DNA of 64,000 nt from an uncultured bacterium (GTDB lineage: Bacteria; Bacteroidota; Ignavibacteria; Kapaibacteriales; UBA4661): the NCBI GenBank assembly GCA_937899715.1, contig CALCNX010000125.1, positions 7,667 to 71,666 on the forward strand, written 5' to 3'. The position numbers were made by a program, and so were the translations under genes. Below, in pieces: positions 44,705-53,914 of this stretch (its first letter is position 1; each line of letters opens with the position of its first letter). The notes under the pieces were generated by a model. It searched no databases and was not told where the DNA came from. It was given only the letters and a program-made list of their open reading frames with translations.

Positions 44705-46929
44705 TTGTCCCGTGCGTGTGCGGTCACAATAGCGATGTTCAGGCTTGGATAGTCCAGAGGGCTGCCAAACTGCACATCTCGCAAGTGCGGCATCGCGGTA
44801 AGCACCGCGCGGAGATTCTCGGCAATAGAGCGGCTCTGCGCGAGGTCTTTGCCCACAACGGCAACTTCAATCGGCGTGGTTGCTCCGAAATTCATCACTT
44901 GCTCGACCATATCGCCCGGCTCAAAGGAAAGGCGTACTGCGGGCAGGCGTTGTGCCGCTTCAGATCGCAAGCGCTCTTTGAAGTCTTTTAATCGAATGCC
45001 GCTGCCTGCTTTGAACTTTACTTTCAGCACTGCCTCGTGCGGTCCGCTTGTCCAGAGATGAATGGTGTTAATCGGATAACTCGATGGCTGCGTACCGACA
45101 AATGCCGAGCTAATCTCAATGTTTTGCTTGCCGACGATTTCTTCCGTGAGCCGGAGTATGTCTTGCGTTGCCGATTCGGTGCGCTCTATGCGAGTTCCGG
45201 TGGGCATTCTGAGGCGTACTTGAAATTGCCCTGCATCTACCGTTGGAAAAATCTCCGTTCCGATAAACCATGCGCCAAACCCAAGCAAACACACCGCCAA
45301 AACAGCATAGAGCGTGAGAACGAGACGGCGAATCTTACGCTCCTGCAACCAGATCTCCAATCGCCGTGCATAGAGCGTTCGGAAGCGTTCAAACCAATCA
45401 TTATGTGCGCCTGTTGTTTTACCTGCCGTATCGCGGAGAAACCATGTTGCTACCACAGGTACAAAGGTTTGCGACAGGACGAATGATGCAATCATGGAAA
45501 ACCCAACCGCCAGCGACAAAGGTACGAACATCGCACGAGGAACGCCCGACATAAAGAGCGACGGCACGAATACGACCAAGATGCTCAGCAAAATGAGCAA
45601 TTTGGGGAGTGCGATTTCTTGGCAAGCGTCTGCTACGGCACGGGCACGTGACTTTTTTGTTTCCCCGCTTGCTTCGGAGGTCATTTCCAGATGACGATGA
45701 ATGTTTTCTATTGTCACGGTTGCTTCATCCACCAAGATTCCCACCGCCAATGCCAAACCGCCGAGTGTCATAATGTTGATGGTTTGCCCCGCAAGATAAA
45801 GACAGATTACGCCTGCCAACACTGCAAGCGGTATCGTGCAAACGACGATAGCGGCGCTGCGTCTGTCGTGCAAGAAAAGCAGCACCATCAAGCCCGTGAG
45901 CAGAGCGCCCAAAGCCGCTTCGGTCAGCAAACTTCGGAGTGAGTTGATAACGTAGCCCGATTGGTCGAATTCGTAGGAAATCTGAATGTCGGGCGGTACG
46001 GCTGCTTGCATAGCGGGTAGCGCCTTTTTGACCGTTTGCACCACTTCCCACGTAGAAGCATCGGCGCGTTTGGTAACGGGGATGTAGATAGAGCGCTTGC
46101 CGTTGATAAGCGCATAGCCTGTGGTTACGTCTGCACCGTTTTCCACCGTTGCCACATCGCGTACGCAGACCGTTGTGCTTCCGTCATGCTTGAGCGCAAT
46201 CGTCTCCAATTCTTTGATATTTTCGACGACGGTGTTTTGTGGCGTGATGAGCAGTTGGTCATCCACGCGGACGTTTCCGGCGGGCGTGATGGTGTTGTTT
46301 TTGGCGAGCGCTTGCACAACGTCGTCGGGCGAAAGATTGTAAGTGCGAAGGCGTTCCGTATCTACACGAATAACAACCGTGCGCTGATTACCCCCAAACG
46401 GTGGTGGCGCCGATACGCCAGGCAGGGTCGAAAACATCGGGCGTACCTTGAAAAGTGCTAAATCTTGAATTTCACCCAAACTGCGCGTTTCGGATTTGAA
46501 GACCAATTGCCCCACCGGAACGCTCCCACCATCGAAGCGCATCACGAAGGGTGGCACAGTGCCGGGTGGCATAAATGCCCGCGAACGATTTACATAGCCA
46601 AGCACTTCCGCAAGCGCTTGGCTCATGTCTGTGCCTTCGTGAAACTGCAATTTCATGAGCGCTACACCCTGAATGGACTTCGATTCGACAAATTTTATCC
46701 CCGTCACGTACAGAAAGTGATATTCGTAGTACGACGTGATAAATCCTTCCATTTGCTGGGGCGATAAGCCGCCGAATGGCTGTGCAACATAGACCGTCGG
46801 GGTATTCAGCTTTGGGAAAATATCAATCGGCATCGTGCGAAGCGCCAGCGCCGCAAAGAGCACAACCGCAATCAACGCCACCATAACCGTAATGGGGCGG
46901 CGAAGCGCTGCAATAATCAATCCTTTCAT
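44695..46929 (-). CDS. RND efflux permease, N-terminal part (ends at a frameshift)
   Basis: 744 residues. The start MKGLIIAALRRPITVMVAL is a standard RND opening, followed by the first helix, the first periplasmic loop, TM2-6 with the TM4 proton-relay region VDEATVTIENIHRH, TM7 (LYAVLAVCLLGFGAWFIG) and most of the second periplasmic loop. After YPSLNIAI the frame reads VTAHARDKWV and stops. Removing two bases restores DRTRTGQMGLTVDD, the expected family sequence. It lies 32 nt after the TolC-family gene and begins the pump of the tripartite operon. Confidence 0.9.
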   Translation of the reverse strand: MKGLIIAALRRPITVMVALIAVVLFAALALRTMPIDIFPKLNTPTVYVAQPFGGLSPQQMEGFITSYYEYHFLYVTGIKFVESKSIQGVALMKLQFHEGTDMSQALAEVLGYVNRSRAFMPPGTVPPFVMRFDGGSVPVGQLVFKSETRSLGEIQDLALFKVRPMFSTLPGVSAPPPFGGNQRTVVIRVDTERLRTYNLSPDDVVQALAKNNTITPAGNVRVDDQLLITPQNTVVENIKELETIALKHDGSTTVCVRDVATVENGADVTTGYALINGKRSIYIPVTKRADASTWEVVQTVKKALPAMQAAVPPDIQISYEFDQSGYVINSLRSLLTEAALGALLTGLMVLLFLHDRRSAAIVVCTIPLAVLAGVICLYLAGQTINIMTLGGLALAVGILVDEATVTIENIHRHLEMTSEASGETKKSRARAVADACQEIALPKLLILLSILVVFVPSLFMSGVPRAMFVPLSLAVGFSMIASFVLSQTFVPVVATWFLRDTAGKTTGAHNDWFERFRTLYARRLEIWLQERKIRRLVLTLYAVLAVCLLGFGAWFIGTEIFPTVDAGQFQVRLRMPTGTRIERTESATQDILRLTEEIVGKQNIEISSAFVGTQPSSYPINTIHLWTSGPHEAVLKVKFKAGSGIRLKDFKERLRSEAAQRLPAVRLSFEPGDMVEQVMNFGATTPIEVAVVGKDLAQSRSIAENLRAVLTAMPHLRDVQFGSPLDYPSLNIAIVTAHARDKWV

Positions 46930-46961
46930 AAAAAATCCTCGTGTGGTGAGTTGTTGATTGA

Positions 46962-48422
46962 TTATTGCCCGTGCAATTGTTGAAGCACCTCGTGAAAATC
47001 ACCGCGCACTGTGGCAGTGCTCACAAGCGCTTTCCACACTTCTGCAAAGCGCACGCGAGCTTCCGCTTCGGCTTGCGCAAGCAAATACCGCGCTTGTGCT
47101 ATATCGCTGTATGGCAGCAATCCCGCATTATATTTTGTCTGGCGGTTCGTGAAAGCAATCTCGGCTGCTTGAGTTTGCTTCGGGATTTCTTCCGCAATGC
47201 GTAATGCCGTTTGCAAGCGGGCATCAGAACGGATGACCTGCCCTTGCAATGCGTGTCTTGTTTGCTCGAATTGGTCTTGGCTTGCCCGCATAATCGCTTC
47301 CTCGCGGTGCAGCTTTGGAGCTGCTTGCAAATATGATAATGGCGACCATGAAAGGTTTAGTCCCACGCCATAATTAAAGCGGTTTGGTTCTAATCCGCCG
47401 ACACCTTCCAGAAGCGTACCATTGGCAGTAACGCCCGAACCTCGTGCGTAGGCTGTCGTCCAGAACGTCAAGCGTGGATTGGTGGATGCGCTCACGGCAT
47501 CTTTCCGCGCTTTGCTTGCTTGCACTCGTGCGGCAGACATTTGGAGAGCGGGGTTTTGTGCGGTGTCGAGTGCAAGTGCATCGGTGTTTACCTGCGGTAC
47601 AGTACGAAGAAGCAAGGAATCGGGCACGATATTGGGCGGCTCATTTAATCCCACAAGTTCCATCAGACGCGCTCGTGAGCGTGTTTCAAGTTCTTGTGTG
47701 GTGAGAAGGTCTATCATTGCCCGGGAGCGTTCAGCCGCAGCAAGGGCAGAATCGGCGGAAGGTTGCAAACCATTTTCGGTAAGGATTCGTGCGCGAGTGG
47801 CGAGTGCTGTTGCACGGACAAGATTCGCTTCAGCAACGGCGCGGAGTTCACGCGAGAGTGTGAGGTCAAGATAATTTTCCAGCAGCGCGGCTGTGTGCTG
47901 CAATCGCTCTTGCTTGGCATCGGCACTGGCTTCCACCCATTCTGCTTGTGCCAGCGCCACGTCTGCTTCGCGCTGCCCGAAGGTTATTGGTTGCCATGTA
48001 AACAGTGCGCTTGCTGCGCTGCCCCATGCGGGTACGAAAGAATTTCCTGCGGATGACGGTCCGCTTATCGGCACAATGCCCTGCGAAAAAAACATCCCCG
48101 TAATGTTGTTGTACGAAGCGGCATTTGCTTGAAGGCTAAGGTCAAGTGTGGGAATGATTGTGCGCTCAGTGGCTGTGATGGCATTCAGCTTCGCCTCGGC
48201 AAGCGAGCGTTTGGCGCGAATAAGCGGGTACTGCTTCTCGGCAATGGTGAGGAGTTGCTTGAGCGATAATTGCTGGTTTTGTAGCTCGTTAGGTGCTAAC
48301 GGCGGAGGCACTGCCTCACTTGCCTTGGGCATCTGCTGCAATCCGTACGTTGGTTGGGTAAGCAAACACAAAACTAACACGAGTGCTAGGGGGGTGAAAA
48401 AACAGTATCGTGGTGTAATCAT
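46962..48422 (-). CDS. TolC-family outer membrane efflux channel
   Basis: 486 residues with a signal peptide (hydrophobic core near residues 10-22, ending TYGL). Two outer-membrane-factor repeats are recognisable by their long helices: AEKQYPLIRAKRSLAEAKLN in the first and NPALQMSAARVQASKARKD in the second, each followed by helices rich in Ala, Gln and Glu. It forms the exit duct for the RND-adaptor pair encoded downstream. It is the first gene of the operon; an AraC-type regulator gene lies upstream on the same strand. The exported substrate is not evident. Confidence 0.93.
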   Translation of the reverse strand: MITPRYCFFTPLALVLVLCLLTQPTYGLQQMPKASEAVPPPLAPNELQNQQLSLKQLLTIAEKQYPLIRAKRSLAEAKLNAITATERTIIPTLDLSLQANAASYNNITGMFFSQGIVPISGPSSAGNSFVPAWGSAASALFTWQPITFGQREADVALAQAEWVEASADAKQERLQHTAALLENYLDLTLSRELRAVAEANLVRATALATRARILTENGLQPSADSALAAAERSRAMIDLLTTQELETRSRARLMELVGLNEPPNIVPDSLLLRTVPQVNTDALALDTAQNPALQMSAARVQASKARKDAVSASTNPRLTFWTTAYARGSGVTANGTLLEGVGGLEPNRFNYGVGLNLSWSPLSYLQAAPKLHREEAIMRASQDQFEQTRHALQGQVIRSDARLQTALRIAEEIPKQTQAAEIAFTNRQTKYNAGLLPYSDIAQARYLLAQAEAEARVRFAEVWKALVSTATVRGDFHEVLQQLHGQ

Positions 48423-48471
48423 AGTAAACGTTTGTTGCTATCGCCTCGACAAACCGTTGCTTGGTACGCAG

Positions 48472-48530
48472 CAAAAATAGAACAACGAATCCATTTGCAT
48501 ACGGTATATTTGAAAATACTACGGTACGGT
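48472..48530 (-). promoter_or_regulatory. Possible AraC-type operator and promoter of the efflux operon
   Basis: Minus-strand TATTTTTG (48472-48479) matches TAnnTTTG but lacks a good -33 TTG. Upstream of it, TACGGTA occurs at 48500-48506 and again at 48520-48526, 20 nt apart, with a further overlapping TACGGT at 48525-48530. Direct repeats two helical turns apart that overlap the -33 region are typical of AraC-family activation. This assignment is inference. Confidence 0.4.
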
Positions 48531-48578
48531 GTGAGTTTTTTACAAGGTAATAATTTTGCTTCTTCAGCACACTTGCGA

Positions 48579-49397
48579 TTACGGTAACAATCTGAATGCT
48601 TGTGGTGTAAGCCCGGTATAACGTTTGAAGTATTTTATGAAATGCGATACATCGTGAAATTGCAGCACGTGTGAGACCTCAGTAATTGTGCTTTCGGTAT
48701 AGAGCAATAGCCGTTTTGCCTCGCTAATAATATATTCTCCAATAATTTCTGCGGCAGATTGCTGTGCGGCTTTACGGCAAATTGCATTTAAGTTTTGGGG
48801 AGTAGTATTGAGAAGCGCCGCATAGTGGGCTACGCTATTGATAAGTTTGTCATTTCGACTTAAAAGATCCCGAAAAGCATTGTAAGTGTCCGCCTTTACC
48901 ACAGCATTACTCCAATATGGCTGCACATTTGCTGCAATTATTGCCAGTAGTGCTTTTAGTAATCCTTCCAAAGCTATACGGCTATGTTCCCGTGCTGCCG
49001 AACTTTCGCTGTAAAGCAACTCAAAGATGGTATTGATGACTTGCGGTTCGGCAGGGAATACAACAGAATGATGGCTCAATTTACTGAGCAAGGTTTTCAG
49101 GTCGTTATCCAAACTTTCGTCAACAAAACTCTTTTTGATAAGAGCAACATAGCCCTCCGGCTCAGTCTTAAAATTCCAATGATGCACCTGCTCTTTGCGC
49201 ACAAAAAATATTACCGGTGGTTCTATTGGATATTGCTTTGAATCAATGTAATGGAAACCGCTTCCTGCCGACAGATAGAGAATCTCAAAATAGTTATTGT
49301 GTTTATGGGGTACAGTTACTCGAATATCTTTCTTGAAGGGAGAGACCTTCAGCCCTTTGTGAGATTCTATCTTGGTCTTTATGGGAATGGATGCCAT
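48579..49397 (-). CDS. AraC-family transcriptional regulator
   Basis: 272 residues from the ATG at 49397 (MASIPIKTKIESHKG). An N-terminal cupin-like sensing domain (about 20-130, with HKHNNYFEILYLSAGSG) precedes an AraC DNA-binding domain of two helix-turn-helix units: LLNTTPQNLNAICRK and ITEVSHVLQFHDVSHFIKYFKRYTG. The second unit carries the family signature. The gene lies directly upstream of the TolC-RND-adaptor operon on the same strand, which suggests control of that pump. Direct repeats at 48500-48530 are a candidate binding site. Confidence 0.92.
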   Translation of the reverse strand: MASIPIKTKIESHKGLKVSPFKKDIRVTVPHKHNNYFEILYLSAGSGFHYIDSKQYPIEPPVIFFVRKEQVHHWNFKTEPEGYVALIKKSFVDESLDNDLKTLLSKLSHHSVVFPAEPQVINTIFELLYSESSAAREHSRIALEGLLKALLAIIAANVQPYWSNAVVKADTYNAFRDLLSRNDKLINSVAHYAALLNTTPQNLNAICRKAAQQSAAEIIGEYIISEAKRLLLYTESTITEVSHVLQFHDVSHFIKYFKRYTGLTPQAFRLLP

Positions 49398-49556
49398 AAT
49401 AGTAAGGCGACAGAAATAGTAAGCATACCAAACGTATTGACGGAATAATTTCAATGAGTACATAAATTATTATTTTCCCACGGTTTCCCCGCACAAAATA
49501 TTTTTTTCTGCACACCCTTACTTGACGTACAAAGCACGTCTGTGGGATTTAGGGAT

Positions 49557-50510
49557 TTACTCCTCGCAATCTTGATGGCACTCTGCATTTTTTTCGCCTA
49601 CCTCCAACTGAAGTGTTGCATGATGGATTTCAAATTTTTCTTCCAGTCCGTGAGCCGTCCTATGCAAAAAGGCATTCTGCAAAAATCCGCTTGCTTCCGG
49701 CGTGGCGCGGAGAACTATGTGCGCCGTCAGCGCAGTTTCAGTGGTACTCATTGCCCAAACGTGAAGGTCATGCACCGATGCAACACCTTCCAAGCTGCAC
49801 AAATACGTACGTACCGACACAATATCCACATCGCGCGGAACAGCGTCTAATGCCATTTTGACTGCATCCGTCAGTAAGTCCCACGTGCTATACACCACCA
49901 CTGCAACAATAATCAAACTCATAGACGGGTCGAGCCAGTACCAACCCGTCTGCCCAATTACGATACCTGAAATTACCACACCAAGCGACACACCCGCATC
50001 TGCCGCCATATGGAGAAATGCACCCTTGATGTTGGCATCGTGTTCGCGGCCGCGCATGAAGAGCAGTGCCGTAGCGGTGTTGATGACAACACCGATTGCT
50101 GCGACAAGTATCACCACACCCCCGGCGACAGGCGCAGGTTCTCTGAGGCGACCAATCGCTTCCCATGCAATACCGCCACACGCCACCAAAAGCAGCATCG
50201 CGTTCAAGAGCGCAGCAAGCACCGACGACTTCCGAAAGCCATAGGTGTAGCGGCTGCGCGTGGCGGCACTGAGGCGTTTGCGCGTGAGCCAGAGCGCAAA
50301 CCACGCAAAGACGAGACTCAAAACATCGCTCAAATTATGCCCTGCATCGGCAACAAGAGCAATAGAATTTGACCACGCGCCAAATCCACCTTCCACAAGG
50401 ACAAACACCATGTTTAGCACAATCCCGACTGCAAAAGCGCGGTCATACCGAGCAGTTGCATGGGAATGTGAGTGCGGGTGCGAGTGCGAGTGTGTATGTG
50501 AGTGCGTCAT
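49557..50510 (-). CDS. Cation diffusion facilitator (CzcD/ZitB-like divalent metal exporter)
   Basis: Proton-driven exporter of Zn2+, Fe2+, Mn2+ or similar ions. 317 residues. A histidine-rich N-terminus (MTHSHTHSHSHPHSHSHA) is followed by six helices, with the metal site residues in ADAGHNLSD (helix 2) and HMAADAGVSLGV (helix 5). The C-terminal cytoplasmic domain has SVHDLHVWAMS, as in the CzcD subgroup. It is last in the unit that begins with the small membrane protein at 53836 and starts 33 nt after the porin stop. Which metal it moves cannot be told from these motifs alone. Confidence 0.94.
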   Translation of the reverse strand: MTHSHTHSHSHPHSHSHATARYDRAFAVGIVLNMVFVLVEGGFGAWSNSIALVADAGHNLSDVLSLVFAWFALWLTRKRLSAATRSRYTYGFRKSSVLAALLNAMLLLVACGGIAWEAIGRLREPAPVAGGVVILVAAIGVVINTATALLFMRGREHDANIKGAFLHMAADAGVSLGVVISGIVIGQTGWYWLDPSMSLIIVAVVVYSTWDLLTDAVKMALDAVPRDVDIVSVRTYLCSLEGVASVHDLHVWAMSTTETALTAHIVLRATPEASGFLQNAFLHRTAHGLEEKFEIHHATLQLEVGEKNAECHQDCEE

Positions 50511-50543
50511 ATAGTTCGGTGTAACAGGTACAAATATTCGATT

Positions 50544-51791
50544 TCAAAAATATGTTGCTATACCAAACTGAATCCCTGCACGGCGCACGGGGTCATTGCC
50601 CAAGATGTCGTGCGTCCAATGCTGGCGGTAATTCAACCGAAAGACTGTTTGCGGTGTGGGACGGAAGCTCACGCCTGCGGCAACTGCGATAACATCGTCG
50701 CCAATGGTTTCGCCCGTCGCGGCAAAACGTCCGACGTTGTAGTCAATGTACTCAAGCCGCACGGTGGCATTGAGTACAGCATTTGTGTAGTCCAGCACTG
50801 CGCCCGTCCAGACGGGAGCAACCGCATCCAAATACGCACCCCACTGCCGCCGTCCGTAGAATTCGCCCGCATTATCGGGAACGTCCACGATGTTCATTGC
50901 TGCTTCGCCTTGCAAAAGAATACCGCCTAGCGTTGCGTTTGCATCAAAAGCGAAAATGTGCAACGACCTTTGCGCGTCCACCACTACGCCGTCTCTGCGG
51001 AAGCGATTGTAAATGCCGCCGTAATATGACACACCAATTTCCCCCAAACCTCGCTTACGAAGCCCGACCTTGCCCGTGAGCGCGGGAACGCCGTTAGCGC
51101 TTTCGCCAAATATCTCTTTGGATTTGCCTGCTTGCAAAAACGTTCTGCCCGCACTATTCAGGATAATACCATCCTGAAGACCGTTTACAATGTATGCGTC
51201 GTAAGTCGCAATGAAATCACTAAAAAACGTGCGTCCATAGACACCAAAGCCGATAGATGAAAGTGTAGAGGGAATGATTTGTGTCGCCACAAGCGGGCGC
51301 TCGACGATTTCATACAACGGGCTGTCGTGCCGGAGATTGTATGCGCCAACAGGTGCCAAAAGGATACCGCCGCGCAAAGTGAGCGCTGGGTCTATCTCAA
51401 AATCAACCAACGCGGTTTCAAGCGAAATTTCCTCCACGCCATGCTCAAACTCAAGTTCCGCCAAGAGCTTTATACGTGAGCTGATGCTGGAAAAGACAAA
51501 CAAATTAAATCGGCGCATTTCCATCGAAAAGCCTTCTGTTACGCCATTCTCCACAAAATAATTTGTATTTGCTTCCGCATATCCGCCAATGGAGGTATTG
51601 GCAAACGAAGTGATAAATGGGCGGCGATAGACAGCATCTTGCGTTGTACCGCTCTGTGCTGTGCTGCTTTGTCCGCCTTGTTTTGTCGAATCTTTTTTGT
51701 CTTGAGCAAAGGACTGGAGCGCAACCATTGAGAGAGCAAACAAAAATACGAAATGTTTCATTGTGTACTTCTTCATTACCTGCTTTTTCAT
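50544..51791 (-). CDS. Porin-like outer membrane protein
   Basis: 415 residues. The ATG at 51791 overlaps the Rieske gene stop (ATGA); ATGs at residues 6 and 11 are alternatives within the same signal peptide (ends SFAQ). The mature part begins with a low-complexity Ser/Gln/Thr stretch, then alternating beta-strands of a barrel (for example SFANTSIGGYAEANTNYFV and IKLLAELEFEHGVEEISLE) and ends in an aromatic residue (FGIATYF), as barrel-assembly signals do. It should allow entry or exit of a small solute across the outer membrane and lies in the putative metal-linked unit. Confidence 0.85.
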   Translation of the reverse strand: MKKQVMKKYTMKHFVFLFALSMVALQSFAQDKKDSTKQGGQSSTAQSGTTQDAVYRRPFITSFANTSIGGYAEANTNYFVENGVTEGFSMEMRRFNLFVFSSISSRIKLLAELEFEHGVEEISLETALVDFEIDPALTLRGGILLAPVGAYNLRHDSPLYEIVERPLVATQIIPSTLSSIGFGVYGRTFFSDFIATYDAYIVNGLQDGIILNSAGRTFLQAGKSKEIFGESANGVPALTGKVGLRKRGLGEIGVSYYGGIYNRFRRDGVVVDAQRSLHIFAFDANATLGGILLQGEAAMNIVDVPDNAGEFYGRRQWGAYLDAVAPVWTGAVLDYTNAVLNATVRLEYIDYNVGRFAATGETIGDDVIAVAAGVSFRPTPQTVFRLNYRQHWTHDILGNDPVRRAGIQFGIATYF

Positions 51792-52246
51792 TGCGCACTT
51801 CCTTCTTGAAGATGAATTGTTACCGATACAGCATCAACGCTGGTGCGGAAGCTATTCAAATTTTCCGTTGCGGGGGGCGAGAGCACTTTGCCGGTATTCG
51901 TGAACTCGCTTCCATGACAAGGGCAAATGAGCAAATCGCCCGCAGGGCGCACCTCGCAGCCCTTGTGAGTACACTTCATCACAAGTGCTGAAAATGTACC
52001 GTCTGTGTGCTTGGCAAGATAGATAGGTGCGGAGAGTTTACCGCCTTTGCGAACAACCACAAATGCCGATTCGGTAAATTCCGCAAGCGGCACGGCAACG
52101 GTGCTTCCGCTTGCCGTGCTGTTTTCAGTGCCGCTCACGTAGCGAACACTCGTGCAGCTTGTGAGTAATGCCGCTCCGCCGCAGCCCGTAAGAACAAGCA
52201 GGACTGCGTGTTGTGCGGTTTGTTCTAAAAATTCTTTGCGTGTCAT
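51788..52246 (-). CDS. Rieske [2Fe-2S] lipoprotein
   Basis: 152 residues from the ATG at 52246 (MTRKEFLEQTAQHAVLLVLTGC), which gives a lipobox ending at C22. The Rieske motifs are complete: CTHKGC (C92, H94, with disulfide partner C97) and CPCHGS (C108, H111, with disulfide partner C110). The disulfide pair suggests a high-potential cluster, as in bc1/b6f-type Rieske proteins. No cytochrome b is encoded nearby, so it probably serves another redox chain. It is 13 nt after the di-heme protein and overlaps the porin start, so the three are surely cotranscribed. Confidence 0.93.
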   Translation of the reverse strand: MTRKEFLEQTAQHAVLLVLTGCGGAALLTSCTSVRYVSGTENSTASGSTVAVPLAEFTESAFVVVRKGGKLSAPIYLAKHTDGTFSALVMKCTHKGCEVRPAGDLLICPCHGSEFTNTGKVLSPPATENLNSFRTSVDAVSVTIHLQEGSAQ

Positions 52247-52259
52247 TGATATTTCCGCG

Positions 52260-53522
52260 TTAGAGCGATTGCAAAAAAGTAATGAGTTGTTGCTTTTCAG
52301 CCTCCGAGAGTGTTTGAAAGCGGTCGCGGCTGCGGGCAGATTCGCCGCCGTGCAGTTTAATAGCATCAGGTAAGGTCTTAGCGCGTCCGTCATGGAGGTA
52401 AGATGCCGTGCCGCCTTGCGCCTTTGCCGACAAGCCTATGCCCCAAAGCGGCGTTGTGCGCCACTCCGAGGTTTTCGCACTGCCTTCGGTGTAGCCGTCA
52501 TCAAGTTCTGCACCCATATCGTGCAAAAGCAAATCGGTGTACGGATGAAACTCTACTTCATTGAGCGCAGCAATGTCCGAAGCGCCCGTTTTCAGCGTTG
52601 CCACGTGGCAGCCCGCACAGCCGATGCGCGTAAACATCTGCTCGCCCGCCTTAACGTTGGAAGCATCTGCATTGCGGCGGGGCGGGACTTTGAGCGTCCG
52701 CATATAGAACACCACATTATTTACCACGCTTGCGCTCACTTCGGGGTCAGGAACGTTGTCTCCCGTAAAAGCGCCTGTTTGCACGTTAAAGAGTTCTTCA
52801 CTGATAAAATCCGATGTAATGCCCATATCGTTGCGGTAAGCGGCTGAGACCTGCTGCAAGAGATCAATTGCTCCTGCCTTGCGCCCGAAACGCCCGATAT
52901 ATCTACCGTTCAACTGCTTGTGCATGGGAAGCGGGCGAAAAAATTCATGGGGAGAAAGCTCATTCGGCACACCTGAAATGCCGTCACCATTGCGGTCATT
53001 GGGGTCGGCGAGGGCGAGCAGCGCTTCGTCCGGCACAGCAGCCAGATAGCCAAGCCCTGTAACGGCGGGCGGTAACAAGTGCGTTACGCCCGAAGCGTGT
53101 GCGGGCAGTGCTTCCGGCATATAGCCCGCAATGGAGCGGTTTTGTAATTGCGGTCCGCCTTCGGTTATCATTGGGTCGAATGTGCTGCCATTCATGCGTC
53201 CGAAGCGCGTGAGCGTGGTGAGTGCGTGTCCTTTGCCGTCGCCTGCATGGCAGCTTTCGCACGATGCTGCATTGAACATTGGTCCCAAGCCTTCTGCCAC
53301 GCCGAAGATACGGGCAAATTCACCGTCGCCCTGAATGTGTGTTGCTTGCTGTTCTGCCGTCAACCCGTCAATCGGTTCGCCGAGCACTTCCTCAGCGGCG
53401 GGTGCGGGCGGGAGCAAAATATCACACGCCGTGAGAGCAAGGAGGCAAACACTCATGAGCACCAATGTCTGATAATGCAAAAATGCTATTTTGTGAAATA
53501 TTTTCTTTGTTATGCTCTTCAT
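52260..53522 (-). CDS. Di-heme oxidoreductase-like c-type cytochrome lipoprotein (DHOR/DUF1111)
   Basis: 420 residues from the ATG at 53522 (MKSITKKIFHKIAFLHYQTL), giving a lipobox LTAC; earlier ATGs lie inside the upstream gene. Two c-type heme motifs, CESCH (residues 88-92) and CAGCH (302-306), plus conserved segments such as GLGYLAAVPDEALLALADP and a C-terminal ASYLHDGRAKTL match the di-heme oxidoreductase family related to MauG and cytochrome c peroxidase. Members of this family are often encoded with iron-uptake proteins. The start overlaps the upstream gene's stop (ATGA), and the Rieske gene follows closely. Its substrate is unknown. Confidence 0.93.
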   Translation of the reverse strand: MKSITKKIFHKIAFLHYQTLVLMSVCLLALTACDILLPPAPAAEEVLGEPIDGLTAEQQATHIQGDGEFARIFGVAEGLGPMFNAASCESCHAGDGKGHALTTLTRFGRMNGSTFDPMITEGGPQLQNRSIAGYMPEALPAHASGVTHLLPPAVTGLGYLAAVPDEALLALADPNDRNGDGISGVPNELSPHEFFRPLPMHKQLNGRYIGRFGRKAGAIDLLQQVSAAYRNDMGITSDFISEELFNVQTGAFTGDNVPDPEVSASVVNNVVFYMRTLKVPPRRNADASNVKAGEQMFTRIGCAGCHVATLKTGASDIAALNEVEFHPYTDLLLHDMGAELDDGYTEGSAKTSEWRTTPLWGIGLSAKAQGGTASYLHDGRAKTLPDAIKLHGGESARSRDRFQTLSEAEKQQLITFLQSL

Positions 53523-53836
53523 ATTTTTTTGTGCCCGATAAGTTCGTAATATTTTTCTTTCGGTTCGGCTGTCCAACCATTGACACCATGTTTGGGAAGC
53601 CAATAGCCGTGAACATAACCAACCATCACCGCTCCCAACCCAAAAATCACACTGTACGCAATCATGCGCAGTCCAAAGTATGACATTAACAGTACAAATG
53701 TGAGGAATAATGCACCCTTCAGCAAGCGCTTCCACACAGGCTTGTGCGCCTCAAAATGACCGAAAAAAAGATTGCCTACATGAAACACGGTCATAATGAC
53801 GGCAACATCAAACCAGAGGTTGTTTTCGATAGACAT
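53519..53836 (-). CDS. Small integral membrane protein heading the redox/porin/CDF unit
   Basis: 105 residues from the ATG at 53836 (MSIENNLWFDVAVIM). Three hydrophobic helices (about 8-27, 38-56 and 60-78) carry several histidines at or near helix ends (FHVGNLFFGHFEAH, YVHGYWLPKH). The C-terminus is soluble and basic. No family is recognised. It overlaps the di-heme gene by 4 nt (ATGA) and is the promoter-proximal gene, 43 nt downstream of the predicted -7 element. Histidines in the membrane segments could bind metal or heme, but this is only suggested by position. Confidence 0.7.
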   Translation of the reverse strand: MSIENNLWFDVAVIMTVFHVGNLFFGHFEAHKPVWKRLLKGALFLTFVLLMSYFGLRMIAYSVIFGLGAVMVGYVHGYWLPKHGVNGWTAEPKEKYYELIGHKKI

Positions 53837-53878
53837 GGTTACACCCTGCTTATTTAATTCAACAAACGTTCTTTGATA

Positions 53879-53907
53879 CAAAGATAGGGAAGAGTTAGTA
53901 ATTGCAA
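53879..53907 (-). promoter_or_regulatory. Bacteroidota-type promoter of the redox/porin/CDF unit
   Basis: On the minus strand, TTG (53905-53907), an 18-nt spacer, then TATCTTTG (53879-53886): a good match to the -33/-7 consensus. It lies 43 nt upstream of the first gene. Confidence 0.65.
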
Positions 53908-53914
53908 AAATAAA

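Noticed and set aside
48505..48512. Plus-strand TATATTTG
   Set aside because: It matches the -7 consensus, but there is no TTG at the right distance and it points into the 3' end of the AraC gene, which is on the minus strand.
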